DNA of 64,000 nt, taken from contig CACZLE010000007.1 in NCBI GenBank assembly GCA_902781945.1, positions 1 through 64,000 on the forward strand. Direction: 5' to 3'. Numbering within the stretch: the stretch's first letter is position 1; each line of letters starts with the position of its first letter. The position numbers and the translations under genes are program-made. Shown here piece after piece: positions 43,552 through 53,088 of this stretch. This DNA comes from an uncultured Eubacteriales bacterium (GTDB lineage Bacteria; Bacillota; Clostridia; Christensenellales; Aristaeellaceae). A model generated the notes under the pieces. The model worked only from the letters and a program-made list of their open reading frames with translations. It ran no database searches and was not told the origin of the DNA.

Positions 43552-45426
43552 ATGAAAAGACAAGCTGAACGCTTTGCGGAAGCGCAATTTGACGTATTGA
43601 TCGTGGGCGGGGGCATGAGCGGACTGTGCGCGGCCCTGGCCTGCGCCCGGCATGGCGTGCGCACCGGTCTGGTCAACAGCCGCCCCGTGCTGGGCGGCAA
43701 CGCCAGCAGCGAGATCCGCATCCATATTTCCGGCGCGGATCAAAGCCTCAAGCAGCCCGACTATGCCGAAGGCGGCATCCTCTATGAGCTGATGCTGGAA
43801 AACAAGTGCCGCAACGAAAATTTCAGCTACTCCATCTGGGATATGATCCTGTTTGAGGCGGCCCAGAAGCAGCAGAACCTGACCGTCTATCACAACACCG
43901 TCATGTACGATTGCGAAACGGAGAGCCAGCGCGTCACCGCCGTCCGCTGCGTGCAGGAAACCACGGAAATGCGCCTGCGGCTGACCGCCAAAATCTTTGT
44001 GGACGCCACGGGCAACGGCACCCTGGGCTATTACGCCGGGGCTGAATACCGCACGGGCAGCGAGGCCCAAAGCGAATTTCACGAGCCCGACGCCCCGGAG
44101 GAGCCCAACGACGACCGCATGGGCAACACCATCATGATGCTGGCCAAGGATCTGGGCCATCCCGTGCCCTTCCAGAAGCCCGCCTTTGCCAAGCATCTGA
44201 CGGAAAAACAGCTGGCCAAGCGCATCCACTGCCGGGATATGCGCGACCAGATCGACGTCAGCGACGCCCCGGACCCCGAGGAATACAAGCGCACCAGCAT
44301 GACCAGCAGCGCCGCCAGCGACTACGGCTACTGGTGGTGCGAGCTGATGGGCGAAGGCAAGGACATCATTCCCCAGTACGAGCAGATTCGCGACAATCTG
44401 ATGGCCTACGCCTATGGCATCTGGGATCACATCAAGAACAACGACGAGCACCTGCACGACCACCATGCGGAAAACCTGGCGCTGGATTGGGTGGGCGCCC
44501 TGCCCGGCATGCGCGAAAGCCGCCGCATGGAGGGCGACTACTGGCTGACGGAAAACGATGTGCTGGAACATCGGATCTTTGAGGACGCCATTTGCTACGG
44601 CGGCTGGTGCGTGGATCTGCATACCCCCCACGGCCTGCTGGACGAAAACCGCCTGCCCAGCGACTGCGGCTTCTATCAGGGCGTATACACCATTCCCTAC
44701 CGCAGCTATTACAGCCGCAATATCGACAACCTGATGTTCGCGGGCCGAGATATCAGCGCCAGCCGTCTGGCCATGGCCAGCACGCGCATTCTGGGCTGCT
44801 GCGCCATCGGCGGCGAGGCCGTGGGTCTGGCCGCGGCACGGTGCGTCCAGCACGGGGTGGACCCACGGGAGCTGGCTCCCTTCATTCCGGAGGTGCAGCA
44901 GGATATCCTGCGGGACGGCGGCTATCTGCCGGGCTTCAAAAACGAGGATCCCGATGACCTGGCCCGCACCGCCCGCTTCACCGCCTCCTCCAGCAAGCCT
45001 GGCTGCGGGCCCGAACAGGTGGCAAACGGCATTTCCCGCAAGATCGGAGAAAATATGAACGGCTGGGTCTCCGACGGCATAGGTTCCGAGGGCGAAACGC
45101 TGACCCTGCAGCTGCAGTCCCCCGCGGCCCTGCGCCAGCTGCGGTTCGTGTTCCACAGCGATTTCCGCTATCCCATCCGGGTCACCATGAGCCCCAACCG
45201 TCAGGCCCAGCAGCGGCCCGGCGTGCCCGCGGAGCTGGTGCGGGATTATGTGGTCGAGCTGATCAAGGATGGCCAGACCGTGCGCACGGTGGAGGCAAAG
45301 GACAACCATCAGCGGCTCAACGTGCTAGATTTCGAACCTACCCTGTGCGATACGGTGCGCCTGCGCGTACTGTCCACCCACGGGGCGCCGGATGTGACCG
45401 TTTTTGAGATGCGGGCTTACGGCTGA
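43552..45426 (+). CDS. FAD-dependent oxidoreductase (PF12831-like), long form 3
   Basis: A 624-residue flavoprotein: LIVGGGMSGLCAALACARHG (about 17-36), RPVLGGNASSEIRIHISGAD, DATGNGTLGYYAGAEYRTG near 150, GMRESRRMEG near 320 and LMFAGRDISASRLAMAS near 395. Residues after about 480 form a beta-rich tail (LTLQLQSPAALRQLRFVFHS) like the discoidin-like tails of the other long forms. It carries an insert with many charged residues (about 185-260) absent from the other two. It lies 15 bases after the isomerase gene and 16 before another flavoprotein gene. Substrate unknown; joint action with the isomerase is inferred. Confidence 0.88.
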   Translation: MKRQAERFAEAQFDVLIVGGGMSGLCAALACARHGVRTGLVNSRPVLGGNASSEIRIHISGADQSLKQPDYAEGGILYELMLENKCRNENFSYSIWDMILFEAAQKQQNLTVYHNTVMYDCETESQRVTAVRCVQETTEMRLRLTAKIFVDATGNGTLGYYAGAEYRTGSEAQSEFHEPDAPEEPNDDRMGNTIMMLAKDLGHPVPFQKPAFAKHLTEKQLAKRIHCRDMRDQIDVSDAPDPEEYKRTSMTSSAASDYGYWWCELMGEGKDIIPQYEQIRDNLMAYAYGIWDHIKNNDEHLHDHHAENLALDWVGALPGMRESRRMEGDYWLTENDVLEHRIFEDAICYGGWCVDLHTPHGLLDENRLPSDCGFYQGVYTIPYRSYYSRNIDNLMFAGRDISASRLAMASTRILGCCAIGGEAVGLAAARCVQHGVDPRELAPFIPEVQQDILRDGGYLPGFKNEDPDDLARTARFTASSSKPGCGPEQVANGISRKIGENMNGWVSDGIGSEGETLTLQLQSPAALRQLRFVFHSDFRYPIRVTMSPNRQAQQRPGVPAELVRDYVVELIKDGQTVRTVEAKDNHQRLNVLDFEPTLCDTVRLRVLSTHGAPDVTVFEMRAYG

Positions 45427-45442
45427 CTGAGGAGGTTGCAGC

Positions 45443-46750
45443 ATGCACATCCTTACGATTCAAAAAAGCGTGCCCGTGGTGGGCGTCTATGATGTGGTAG
45501 TCTGCGGCGGTGGCCCCGCGGGCTTTATCGCCGCCGTCACCGCCGCCCGGGAGGGCGCCCAAACCGCTCTGATCGAGCGTTTCGGCTTTCTGGGCGGCAT
45601 GGCTACGGCGGGCTATGTTACCCCAATCAGCGAATTCAAGTTTGACGACGCCGTAGTCATTGGCGGTATCCCCTGGGAATTTATCCAGCGGCTGGAGGCC
45701 ATGGGCGGGGCTTTTGTGGAGCCCACCATCGGCAATGTAGCCTTTGATCCCGAGTTGTACAAGCTGTGCGCTCAGCGCATGGCTCTGGAGGCAGGCGTTC
45801 ACCTGTATATGAACAGCTACCTGTCCGGCTGCGTCCGTCAGGATGGCGTGATCCGCCAGGCGATCATCGAAAACAAAAACGGTACCGAGGCTGTTGAAGG
45901 TCGATATTTCATCGACGCTACCGGCGACGCCGACCTGGCGCACCTGGCGGGCGTGCCCATGCAGCCCATGAACGGTGAAAGCCTGCAGCCCCTCTCCACA
46001 TATTTTATCCTGCAAGGCGTGGATACAGATTCTCCCATAATCCGGGAGGCGATGCATCATAGCAAGCAAGGCGAAAACTGCCATTGCCTGCCCATCCGTG
46101 AGCGCCTGCTGGGAATGACGAAAACCGAGGACCTGCCCAACTTTGGCGGTCCCTGGTTTTGCACGCTGCTGCGTGATGGGGCGGTGACCGTCAACATGAC
46201 CCGCGCCGCTGCGGACGCCTGCGACAATCGGGATTACACACGGGCCGAGTGTGAATTGCGGGAGGATGTTTTCCGCCTGACCGACGTGCTGCGCCGAAAT
46301 TTTGAGGAGTTCAGAAACTGCCGCGTCGCCGGGGTATCCGTGCAGGCGGGTATTCGTGAGACCCGCCGCATCCGGGGCGTGCACACCATCACCGGGCAGG
46401 AATACCTGAGCGCCGTGCACTATCCGGACAGCATCGCCCATGGAATGCATCCCATTGATATCCATTCCTCCCAGCAGGGACAGCAGTACACGCATTTCCT
46501 GGATCGGCCATCCTATGTACCCTATCGCGCCCTGATTGCGCCGGATTATCCCAATCTGCTGGCAGCAGGGCGGTGCCTGTCCGCTGATCGGCAGGCCTTT
46601 GCCTCTTTGCGTGTGCAAGGAAGCTGCATGGAGATGGGCCAGGCTGCCGGCGCGGCAGCCGCGCTATGTGCGCAGGAAGATGTTCCGGTGCAGCAGGCCG
46701 ACATTTTCCGGCTCCTCGCCCGGCTTCGGGCGCTGGGCGCGTTGCTTTGA
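45443..46750 (+). CDS. FAD-dependent oxidoreductase (PF12831-like), short form 4
   Basis: A 435-residue flavoprotein: DVVVCGGGPAGFIAAVTAAR (about 15-34), GFLGGMATAGYVTPISEF, FIDATGDADLAHLAGVPM near 157, GIRETRRIRGVHTITGQEYL near 302 and LLAAGRCLSADRQAFASLRV near 372. ATG 45443 follows GAGGAGG. It is close to the 36360 gene in layout and motifs. It forms a tandem pair with the long form upstream and precedes a histidine-phosphatase-fold gene. The substrate is unknown. Confidence 0.88.
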   Translation: MHILTIQKSVPVVGVYDVVVCGGGPAGFIAAVTAAREGAQTALIERFGFLGGMATAGYVTPISEFKFDDAVVIGGIPWEFIQRLEAMGGAFVEPTIGNVAFDPELYKLCAQRMALEAGVHLYMNSYLSGCVRQDGVIRQAIIENKNGTEAVEGRYFIDATGDADLAHLAGVPMQPMNGESLQPLSTYFILQGVDTDSPIIREAMHHSKQGENCHCLPIRERLLGMTKTEDLPNFGGPWFCTLLRDGAVTVNMTRAAADACDNRDYTRAECELREDVFRLTDVLRRNFEEFRNCRVAGVSVQAGIRETRRIRGVHTITGQEYLSAVHYPDSIAHGMHPIDIHSSQQGQQYTHFLDRPSYVPYRALIAPDYPNLLAAGRCLSADRQAFASLRVQGSCMEMGQAAGAAAALCAQEDVPVQQADIFRLLARLRALGALL

Positions 46751-46774
46751 TTATCCGAAGAACAGGAGAGGACA

Positions 46775-47356
46775 ATGAAACTGTACGTATTTCGGCATGG
46801 GGAAAGCGTGGGAAACCAGCAGCGGCTGTTCAGCGGATGGAGCCAGATGCCCCTGACCGACCAGGGCAGAAACCAAGCGCTGGCTTTGCAAGAAAAGGTA
46901 AAAGACCTTTCCTTTGACCTCGTGTTTTCCAGCGACCTGCGGCGGGCCATGCAGACGACGCAGCTGGTGCTGCCGGGCAGGGAATTGACCCTGGACCCCG
47001 ATCTGCGGGAGGTGGACGTGGGCAGCCTCATGGAGCAAGGCGTGGACGCAGCCACGCGGCAATACGGCGATCAGCTGCTGTACAGCAGAAGGACCCGCGA
47101 TTTCACCTTCTTCGGCGGAGAAAACGGCGAGGCGCTGCGGGCCCGGGCAGAGAGCTTTTTGCAGCGTGTTTCCCGGCTGGACGCACAGCAGGTGGCTGTT
47201 TTCACCCATGAAGGGCTCATGAAGGGCATGCTGTCTGCCGTGCTGTTTCCCGCCTGGATTCCCGATCCGCGCGTCAAGCACCACAACTGCGCTTACAGCG
47301 TGTTTACCTATTCGCCCGATCAGGGCTGGGGCTTGCTGAAATGGAACAACGAGTGA
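46775..47356 (+). CDS. Histidine phosphatase family protein
   Basis: A 193-residue phosphoglycerate-mutase-like (branch 1) protein. The catalytic RHG motif is in YVFRHGESVGNQQRLFSGW at residues 4-22; the acid and second His are in DLREVDVGSLMEQG near 71 and VFTHEGLMKG near 144. Such enzymes dephosphorylate small phosphates, for example sugar phosphates, or act as mutases. ATG 46775 follows AGGAGAGG. It is fourth in the 42658 operon and is followed by a terminator. Its substrate is presumably a phosphorylated product of the pathway (inference). Confidence 0.9.
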   Translation: MKLYVFRHGESVGNQQRLFSGWSQMPLTDQGRNQALALQEKVKDLSFDLVFSSDLRRAMQTTQLVLPGRELTLDPDLREVDVGSLMEQGVDAATRQYGDQLLYSRRTRDFTFFGGENGEALRARAESFLQRVSRLDAQQVAVFTHEGLMKGMLSAVLFPAWIPDPRVKHHNCAYSVFTYSPDQGWGLLKWNNE

Positions 47357-47361
47357 TCCCC

Positions 47362-47405
47362 GGCAGGGGGCTGCCGCAATGCTGCGCAGCCCCTGCTGCT
47401 TTTTT
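47362..47405 (+). terminator. Terminator after the histidine phosphatase gene
   Basis: A GC-rich hairpin, GGCAGGGGGCTGC paired with GCAGCCCCTGC, is followed by TGCTTTTTT. Confidence 0.8.
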
Positions 47406-47433
47406 ACCGGCAAAAGGAAATGAAGAATACGAG

Positions 47434-48519
47434 ATGACGCATACGAACAGCATCCTCCCTCCGCGCCGGGTGTACGGCGGCGCGTGGCCCCCGCCCGCGG
47501 GCCATCTGCAAGGCATCGCCTGCGATGAAAAGCTGGAATACATGTACATGTCCTTCACGGACCGGCTGGTCAAGGTGGACATGCGCACCAACAGGCCCGC
47601 AGCCAGCGTCACCGGTTTGCTGGCGGGCGGTATTTACGGCGGCGGCGCGCACCTGGGCTGTCTGGCCTATTACAAGGGGCGCGTATATGGCTCCCTGGAA
47701 TACAAGGCGGCGGAGAAATTCTATGTGGCGGCCTTTGATTGCGCCAGGATGACCGATCTGGATATGGACTACAAAACGAGCGGTGTGATGACCACGATGT
47801 ATATGGAAGAAGTGGTCCGGGATTACACTGATGACCTGGACGCCGGGGAGCACGACAACCTTGCTTCTTCCCTGGGACACCGCCATGGCTGCTCGGGCAT
47901 CGACGGCATCACCTTCGGCACCCTGCCCGGGGACCCGGCGGGCAAAACCTATCTGCTGCTGGCTTACGGCATATACGGCAACACGGATCGTGCGGATAAC
48001 GACTATCAGGTGCTCCTTGCCTTCGATCCCGACACCTTCACCTTCCTGCCCTTTGACCAGAACGCGCCCCATCAAACGGGGCCGAAGCCCTGCAAAAAGC
48101 TCTTTGTGCACACCGGAAACACCCGGTATGGCGTGCAGAATCTGGAATATGACCGGGATACCGGCGATCTGTGGATGATCGTGTATCCGGGCAAAAAAAC
48201 GCAATATCCCAATTTTCCTGTCTATGTTGTGGATGGCAGCGCACCGCCGTCGCATGAACCCCTGCGGATACGCGGCCAGGCATACGCCGACAATCTCCAG
48301 GGAGAAACCTTGCGGCTGAAGCCCGTGGGCCGCTGCCACGCGGAAAGCGGGGTCTGGGGCATTCCGGTTATGCCCTTGCGGGCTGATACCGGCTTCATCT
48401 CCCTGGGTGGCGGCCTGTTTTACGTAGCCGATTCGGGCAAGGAAACCGATTGTCAATATGGTTACAGCGTGCTGATGCGGCTGGACCGGAAAAATTATAC
48501 ATTTTCCCCGGTGAAATAA
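47434..48519 (+). CDS. Protein of unknown function, propeller-like, flavoprotein-associated
   Basis: I do not recognise the family. ATG 47434 (MTHTNSILPP) is chosen because the upstream frame from 47341 runs through the terminator hairpin; AAAGGAAATGAAG precedes it. The 361-residue product is built of short strand-like repeats: GHLQGIACDEKLEYMYMSFT, GCLAYYKGRVYGSLEYKAAE, YGVQNLEYDRDTGDLWMIVY and GGGLFYVADSGK. This suggests a beta-propeller. A SLGHRHGCSGIDGITFG segment near 148-164 may hold functional His/Asp residues. There is no signal peptide. It precedes a flavoprotein gene by 19 bases, just as the unknown protein at 35450 precedes one. Confidence 0.7.
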   Translation: MTHTNSILPPRRVYGGAWPPPAGHLQGIACDEKLEYMYMSFTDRLVKVDMRTNRPAASVTGLLAGGIYGGGAHLGCLAYYKGRVYGSLEYKAAEKFYVAAFDCARMTDLDMDYKTSGVMTTMYMEEVVRDYTDDLDAGEHDNLASSLGHRHGCSGIDGITFGTLPGDPAGKTYLLLAYGIYGNTDRADNDYQVLLAFDPDTFTFLPFDQNAPHQTGPKPCKKLFVHTGNTRYGVQNLEYDRDTGDLWMIVYPGKKTQYPNFPVYVVDGSAPPSHEPLRIRGQAYADNLQGETLRLKPVGRCHAESGVWGIPVMPLRADTGFISLGGGLFYVADSGKETDCQYGYSVLMRLDRKNYTFSPVK

Positions 48520-48538
48520 GCGGAACAGGAGAATCATC

Positions 48539-49930
48539 ATGAAAAAGACAGAATTGACCTATGATATCTGCGTCATCGGCGCGGGCCCCGGCGGCCTGCC
48601 CGCCGCCATTGCCGCGGCCCGGGAAGGCGCCCGGGTGCTGCTGGTGGAAAAAAACGGCTATCTGGGCGGCAACCTGACCATCGGCCTGCCGCTGCTGGGA
48701 TACCTGGACAAAGACGGGAACCAGGTGGTACGGGGCATCGCCCAGGAACTCATTGACGCTTTGGCCGAAAAGAATGCCGCCAGCCGCCATTACTGGTGCC
48801 CTATGCACAATTCCGTGACGATCTACGATCATGAGGTGTTCAAAATCGTCGCCTTTGAAAAATGCCGGGACGCGGGGGTGGATCTGCTGCTGCACACCGA
48901 GGTGATCGACGTCAATGTGGACAACGGCAGGCTGGAGAGCGTGACGCTTTTTGGAAAATCCCATCAGATCGAGGTCAAGGCCCGGGTCTTTATCGACGCC
49001 ACCGGCGACGGCGACGTGGGCTATATGGCCGGCTGCCGTTATCAGAAGGGGCAGAAGGGCACCGGGACCCTGCAGCCGCCCACCCTGATGTGCACCGTGG
49101 CGGGCGTCAACACCGAAGAAACCATCCGCTATCTGGAGGCACATCCCGAGCAGATGGAATTGGCCCCCGCTGTCGAGATCTATCCTGGCTATGACGCCGG
49201 CTATTTCCGCTCCAATCCCGACCATCACGTGCTGGTCGGCCTGCGGCGGCTGTTTCTGGATCTGAAGGAGAAAGGCATCCTGCCTGTGGACAGGGACACC
49301 ATGATCTACATTCAAAGCCTGCTGCCCGGCCAGGTGCACCTCAACTGCACCCGCCACCTGGGCATCGACGGCAGCGACGTGCTGGATCTCACCCGGGCCG
49401 AGATCGAAGGCCACTTGCAGAATTACGCGCTGATCGACGTGCTCCGCAAATATGTGCCCGGCTTTGAAAATTGCTATCTCACCCAGATCTATCCCTTTGT
49501 GGGCATCCGCGAATCCCGGCGCTTCGACGGCCTGCGGAGACTGACGGAGGACGACCTGCTGGACTGCGTCATCGACGAAGAGACGGTGGGGCTGGGCTCT
49601 TATATCATCGATATCCACGATGGCGGCGGCAACGGCACCGTCGTCAAAAAGGTGCGTCCCTACGGCCTGCCCTACGGCATGGCCTGCTCCGCCGACATTG
49701 ACAACCTGATGTTCAGCGGGCGCTGCGCCTGCATGGACGCCGTGGCCCTCAGCTCCGCCCGCGTGATGCCGCCCCTGATGGCCCTGGCAGAGGGTGTAGG
49801 CGTGGGCGCCGCCCTGGCCGTCCGTCAGGGCCGGACCCCTGGCCAGGTGGATGTGGGCGAGATCCGCGCCATCCTGCGCAAGAACGGCGTCCAGCTGGAG
49901 CCGCAACCGGACGCCAAAACGCTGTATTGA
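48539..49930 (+). CDS. FAD-dependent oxidoreductase (PF12831-like), short form 5
   Basis: A 463-residue flavoprotein: ICVIGAGPGGLPAAIAAARE (about 10-29), GYLGGNLTIGLPLLGYLDKD, FIDATGDGDVGYMAGCRYQKG near 152, GIRESRRFDGLRRLTEDDLL near 321 and LMFSGRCACMDAVALSSARV near 390. Its sequence between the FAD motifs is the most divergent of the short forms and resembles the 30758 gene in length. It follows the unknown propeller-like gene by 19 bases and is the last gene of the high-G+C catabolic region. No terminator is evident after it. Confidence 0.88.
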   Translation: MKKTELTYDICVIGAGPGGLPAAIAAAREGARVLLVEKNGYLGGNLTIGLPLLGYLDKDGNQVVRGIAQELIDALAEKNAASRHYWCPMHNSVTIYDHEVFKIVAFEKCRDAGVDLLLHTEVIDVNVDNGRLESVTLFGKSHQIEVKARVFIDATGDGDVGYMAGCRYQKGQKGTGTLQPPTLMCTVAGVNTEETIRYLEAHPEQMELAPAVEIYPGYDAGYFRSNPDHHVLVGLRRLFLDLKEKGILPVDRDTMIYIQSLLPGQVHLNCTRHLGIDGSDVLDLTRAEIEGHLQNYALIDVLRKYVPGFENCYLTQIYPFVGIRESRRFDGLRRLTEDDLLDCVIDEETVGLGSYIIDIHDGGGNGTVVKKVRPYGLPYGMACSADIDNLMFSGRCACMDAVALSSARVMPPLMALAEGVGVGAALAVRQGRTPGQVDVGEIRAILRKNGVQLEPQPDAKTLY

Positions 49931-50125
49931 TGGTTTGCAGCGAAAAAAACAGACGAGAAAACACGCCCTTCATCTCATTATCTTTAGGAAGTCGTTAATT
50001 TCGTAAAGTGATAGTTTTCTTTTCTCAATATCCTTTTGTCATTTGCTTTCTTTTCCATCATACCTATCATCTAAAACAAAGCTCTTTTCTGGATACAAAA
50101 ACGTTAGAATTAGAATCATCCAGGC

Positions 50126-50611
50126 TTATTGAACAGGTGGACTTTGAATATCTTTTCCCCAATAGTTAGCTGTTGCAAAGTAATTTGAAGAAGTATACGG
50201 AATGTAAATCAGTTTTGACGTAGGCCACTCCAGTGTTAAGTCGAATCGATCTGACTGAGTCAGTACTCTGGTGGAAAAGTAGATAAATCGAAAATGGCGT
50301 TTATGTGGCACAGAAAAAGCATCATTTCCAAGGAGCCCCACCTCTTTGATTGCATCCCATGGAATGCTTTTGCAAGAACGAAAAAGCCTCTTCTGGCGAA
50401 TGCCGTATGCATCAACAATGATAAAAGCATACAAAGAATAAAAGAACGCGCAATAAACACTGCCCAATATAAATACCGCGATACTCTCCCAAACTTTGTT
50501 TTGAATGATCAGCCAAACTGACCATGCGATACAGAAAAGTGAAAACATTAGGGAAGCAATCGTTTTCAACGGTTCAGAAATCGTTTTGATCACTATCTTG
50601 TTACGTCCCAT
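50126..50611 (-). CDS. Small membrane protein, PH-like, unknown function
   Basis: A 161-residue protein with two hydrophobic helices (about 16-36 and 42-65) followed by a soluble beta-rich C-terminal part (YGIRQKRLFRSCKSIPWDAIKEVGLLG) that resembles small bacterial PH-like domain proteins. ATG 50611 follows CAGGAGCAAGT, which is itself inside the end of the broken AraC gene, giving an 11-base overlap. It is AT-rich like the rest of this section. No specific function can be assigned. Confidence 0.65.
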   Translation of the reverse strand: MGRNKIVIKTISEPLKTIASLMFSLFCIAWSVWLIIQNKVWESIAVFILGSVYCAFFYSLYAFIIVDAYGIRQKRLFRSCKSIPWDAIKEVGLLGNDAFSVPHKRHFRFIYFSTRVLTQSDRFDLTLEWPTSKLIYIPYTSSNYFATANYWGKDIQSPPVQ

Positions 50612-52897
50612 ACTTGCTCCTGTATTCTCCAGGTGTCATCTGATACTATTTCTTAAAAGCATAGATATAATTACGCGAGGAGGAAAAGCCATAACGCTCT
50701 GCAATGACGGAAATCGTATCGGCCGAAGCGGTCAGATCCTTGAGAGAAGCTTGAATCCGGACTTGATTAACGTAGGCAGAGTAGTTTATATTCAGGCTTT
50801 GACTGAACAGCCTGCTTAAGTAGCTTCCGCTCATTCCCAGCGCATCAGCCGTACTGCTCAGAGAGAGATCATGATCGCTCAAATGGCTCTGGATATATTC
50901 CCGGGCTCTGGCGATATGCGGATTGTGCTGCCGTGAGATCGAAGCATGAAAGGCATTGATCAATTCAGCCACAGCGTTCAAGACGAGGTCGTGTTGTTCG
51001 GATAGACTTTGAGGAAAATTCTCTTGTGACAAACGCGTATACACATCGGGAAGCGAACTGGTATCGACAAACTCATATAAGCCTATTTCATTAAGCAGTG
51101 CAAGCAGAAAATCAAGGCATACCTGTTTAGCCTGTATAGCAGTGCTATGCTGTTTGTTGAGAATCAGATCCGCAGTAGGTTCGATCAAGCTTTCAGCGGC
51201 AGACATATTGCCTTGGTAAATCCATTCAATCATCCGGTGCGCTTGCATCTGGATATTTGTGGGCAGGCTGTCTTTTTCTGCCTCGGCGCTTTCCCTTTCT
51301 TTATCAGAATGCAGAGCATCCATAGCTTCCTTGTAAGAAAAGCCGACGTCCATCACAGAATGGTATAAATGCCCATTTTCAGCACGACATGAAACCCCCT
51401 TCTGTTCAGTAGATCGGATAATGCATTTCGTAATGTCATCGTTTCTTTTTTTCCGGTTACAATAGCTGTGTCCACATCCTGGAACTCCAGAATTACTGCG
51501 ATTTCATTTTTGTTTGAAAGCTTTAAAGGCATGCAGGCGACAAATTCGTGGATTTTCTCATAGGATTCAAGATAATCTTTCGCGACAGAAAATGCGACGT
51601 CTATTACCTCTTCCCCATTTTCCAGCAAAAATGCAATAGAAACATATAAGCCGGATACGGAGAACTTACTTCGTATCCCTTGCAGCGTTTTCTCCACCGT
51701 GGAATATGATATAGGCGTACATTCCACCAAGCTAAGGAAAAGCTTTGTGCGCACGTCCTCCGATACACTTTGCAAGGCAGCGTCTAATTCTTTCTGATAG
51801 GCATTAATCCTGCTGATACTCTTGCTCAAATCATCATTTTGTTCTGTATCCGGCATTGTATCAGCGGATATGGGCAAATCCATCTCATCCAATGCTTTGG
51901 AAACACGATAGACCGGACGATACATGAAAGCAGATACAAAAAGTGAAATAATTAGCAGCGCGCTTACCAGAAGCAAGACAAAAGGGGCGTGTGTTGCGTA
52001 CCACATGCTTGTATAAGTACTTGTGGAGATAGGCATATACAGCGTCCAAGCAAGCCAGCTGGATTGTGAAGTGAGCATATCGTTTTCAGCCAGATCGGCT
52101 CGATATGGCGCATAGTTTTCCCATAGGGGGTTCTGAAAACAGTCATAAACGAACATGGATAGACTGTCTGTATTTTTACTGAAAATGTGGGCCATGTTTT
52201 GGTAGAGGCTATCGGTATCCAACTGTATGAAAAGTATGGATTGCGGTTCGCCATTATAAGTCAACAGTTCGACGGCGAAATAAGAATTTCCATCACAGTG
52301 GAAATAATTTATCGTTTCGTTGTTCAACTGAAGCTCATGTCGAGCCGTCAGAGAATTGGCATATGTATTAACCAAAGAATAAATGCGGGCCGGCAATTCA
52401 TTCAGGCGACCGTATTCATAAGAAGAACTGACGCACAGTTCTGCCTTTGGAATATATAAAACAGCAGAGGAAAATGATTCAGCATTGGAAACCGCTGCTT
52501 GAAGATCACTTCTTACCCGAGTGATCGTGGTTCCCAATATGTGGTTGTTGACCGTGGAAAGAGAAAGGCTGATGATGGGGCTGGAATGATAGGTGTATTC
52601 CACCGCTTTTTTCAAGTTACCAGATAAAGTGGAAGAAATATACTCTGCCGCTGAATCAAGATAGAGCTGGGATGTTTCCCGACGGCTGTTTTCCTGGTGG
52701 GTATTTAAAGAACGTGTATAATAGCTCATCAGTGTCATTACCAGAAAAAAGCAGACAATAAAAATGACAATGAATTCCTTCAGAAAGACTTTTCGGTTTG
52801 GCAGACTATATCCATCGGGAAGGCCGTTTTCAGAAGGCCATGTAAACACGCTTCGTATGATTTGAAGGGTTTCTGACCACCAAGCTTTTTTGTTCAT
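50601..52897 (-). pseudogene. Broken membrane-anchored AraC-family regulator (YesN-like)
   Basis: The intact gene would start at ATG 52897 (MNKKAWWSET, AGGTGA before it) and encode a sensor with two membrane helices flanking an extracellular domain (about residues 45-65 and 300-325), a linker region and a C-terminal AraC helix-turn-helix. Two lesions are present. First, a one-base loss in a G-run near 51373-51375 makes the frame end at 51353, while the conserved NGHLYHSVMDVGFSYKEA continues in another frame. Second, a TAG codon at 50646-50648 interrupts YAFKK*YQMTPGEYRSKYG, cutting off the last helix-turn-helix residues; the original stop is at 50601. It is divergent from the peptide ABC operon, its probable former target. 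Confidence 0.85.
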
Positions 52898-53088
52898 TCT
52901 GTCACCTGCTGGCATTCAATGCACATTGTTATCGTTTCAGCATACGCAACTTCATGCTTTGCATTGATTTTAACACAAAAAAACGTCATGGTCATTACAA
53001 ATAAATGATAACGATAGCATTTTTTTGATATTGTCAAAATTCATGCAACGCAGCGCTTCAATTTTCAATTTCAGGTTTTTAATCCATT

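Noticed and set aside
42685-45309. Very long open frame on the minus strand (874 codons), and similar ones opposite 1418-3319 and 18317-20017
   Set aside because: They are mirror frames of high-G+C genes, have Ala/Gly/His-rich composition with no recognisable domain and lack ribosome binding sites; the opposite strand encodes clear protein families.
50646-50648. Possible recoding (readthrough) of the in-frame TAG in the AraC-family gene
   Set aside because: TAG serves as the genuine stop of the flavoprotein gene at 37668-37670, and the same regulator also has an independent frameshift, so decay is the simpler explanation.
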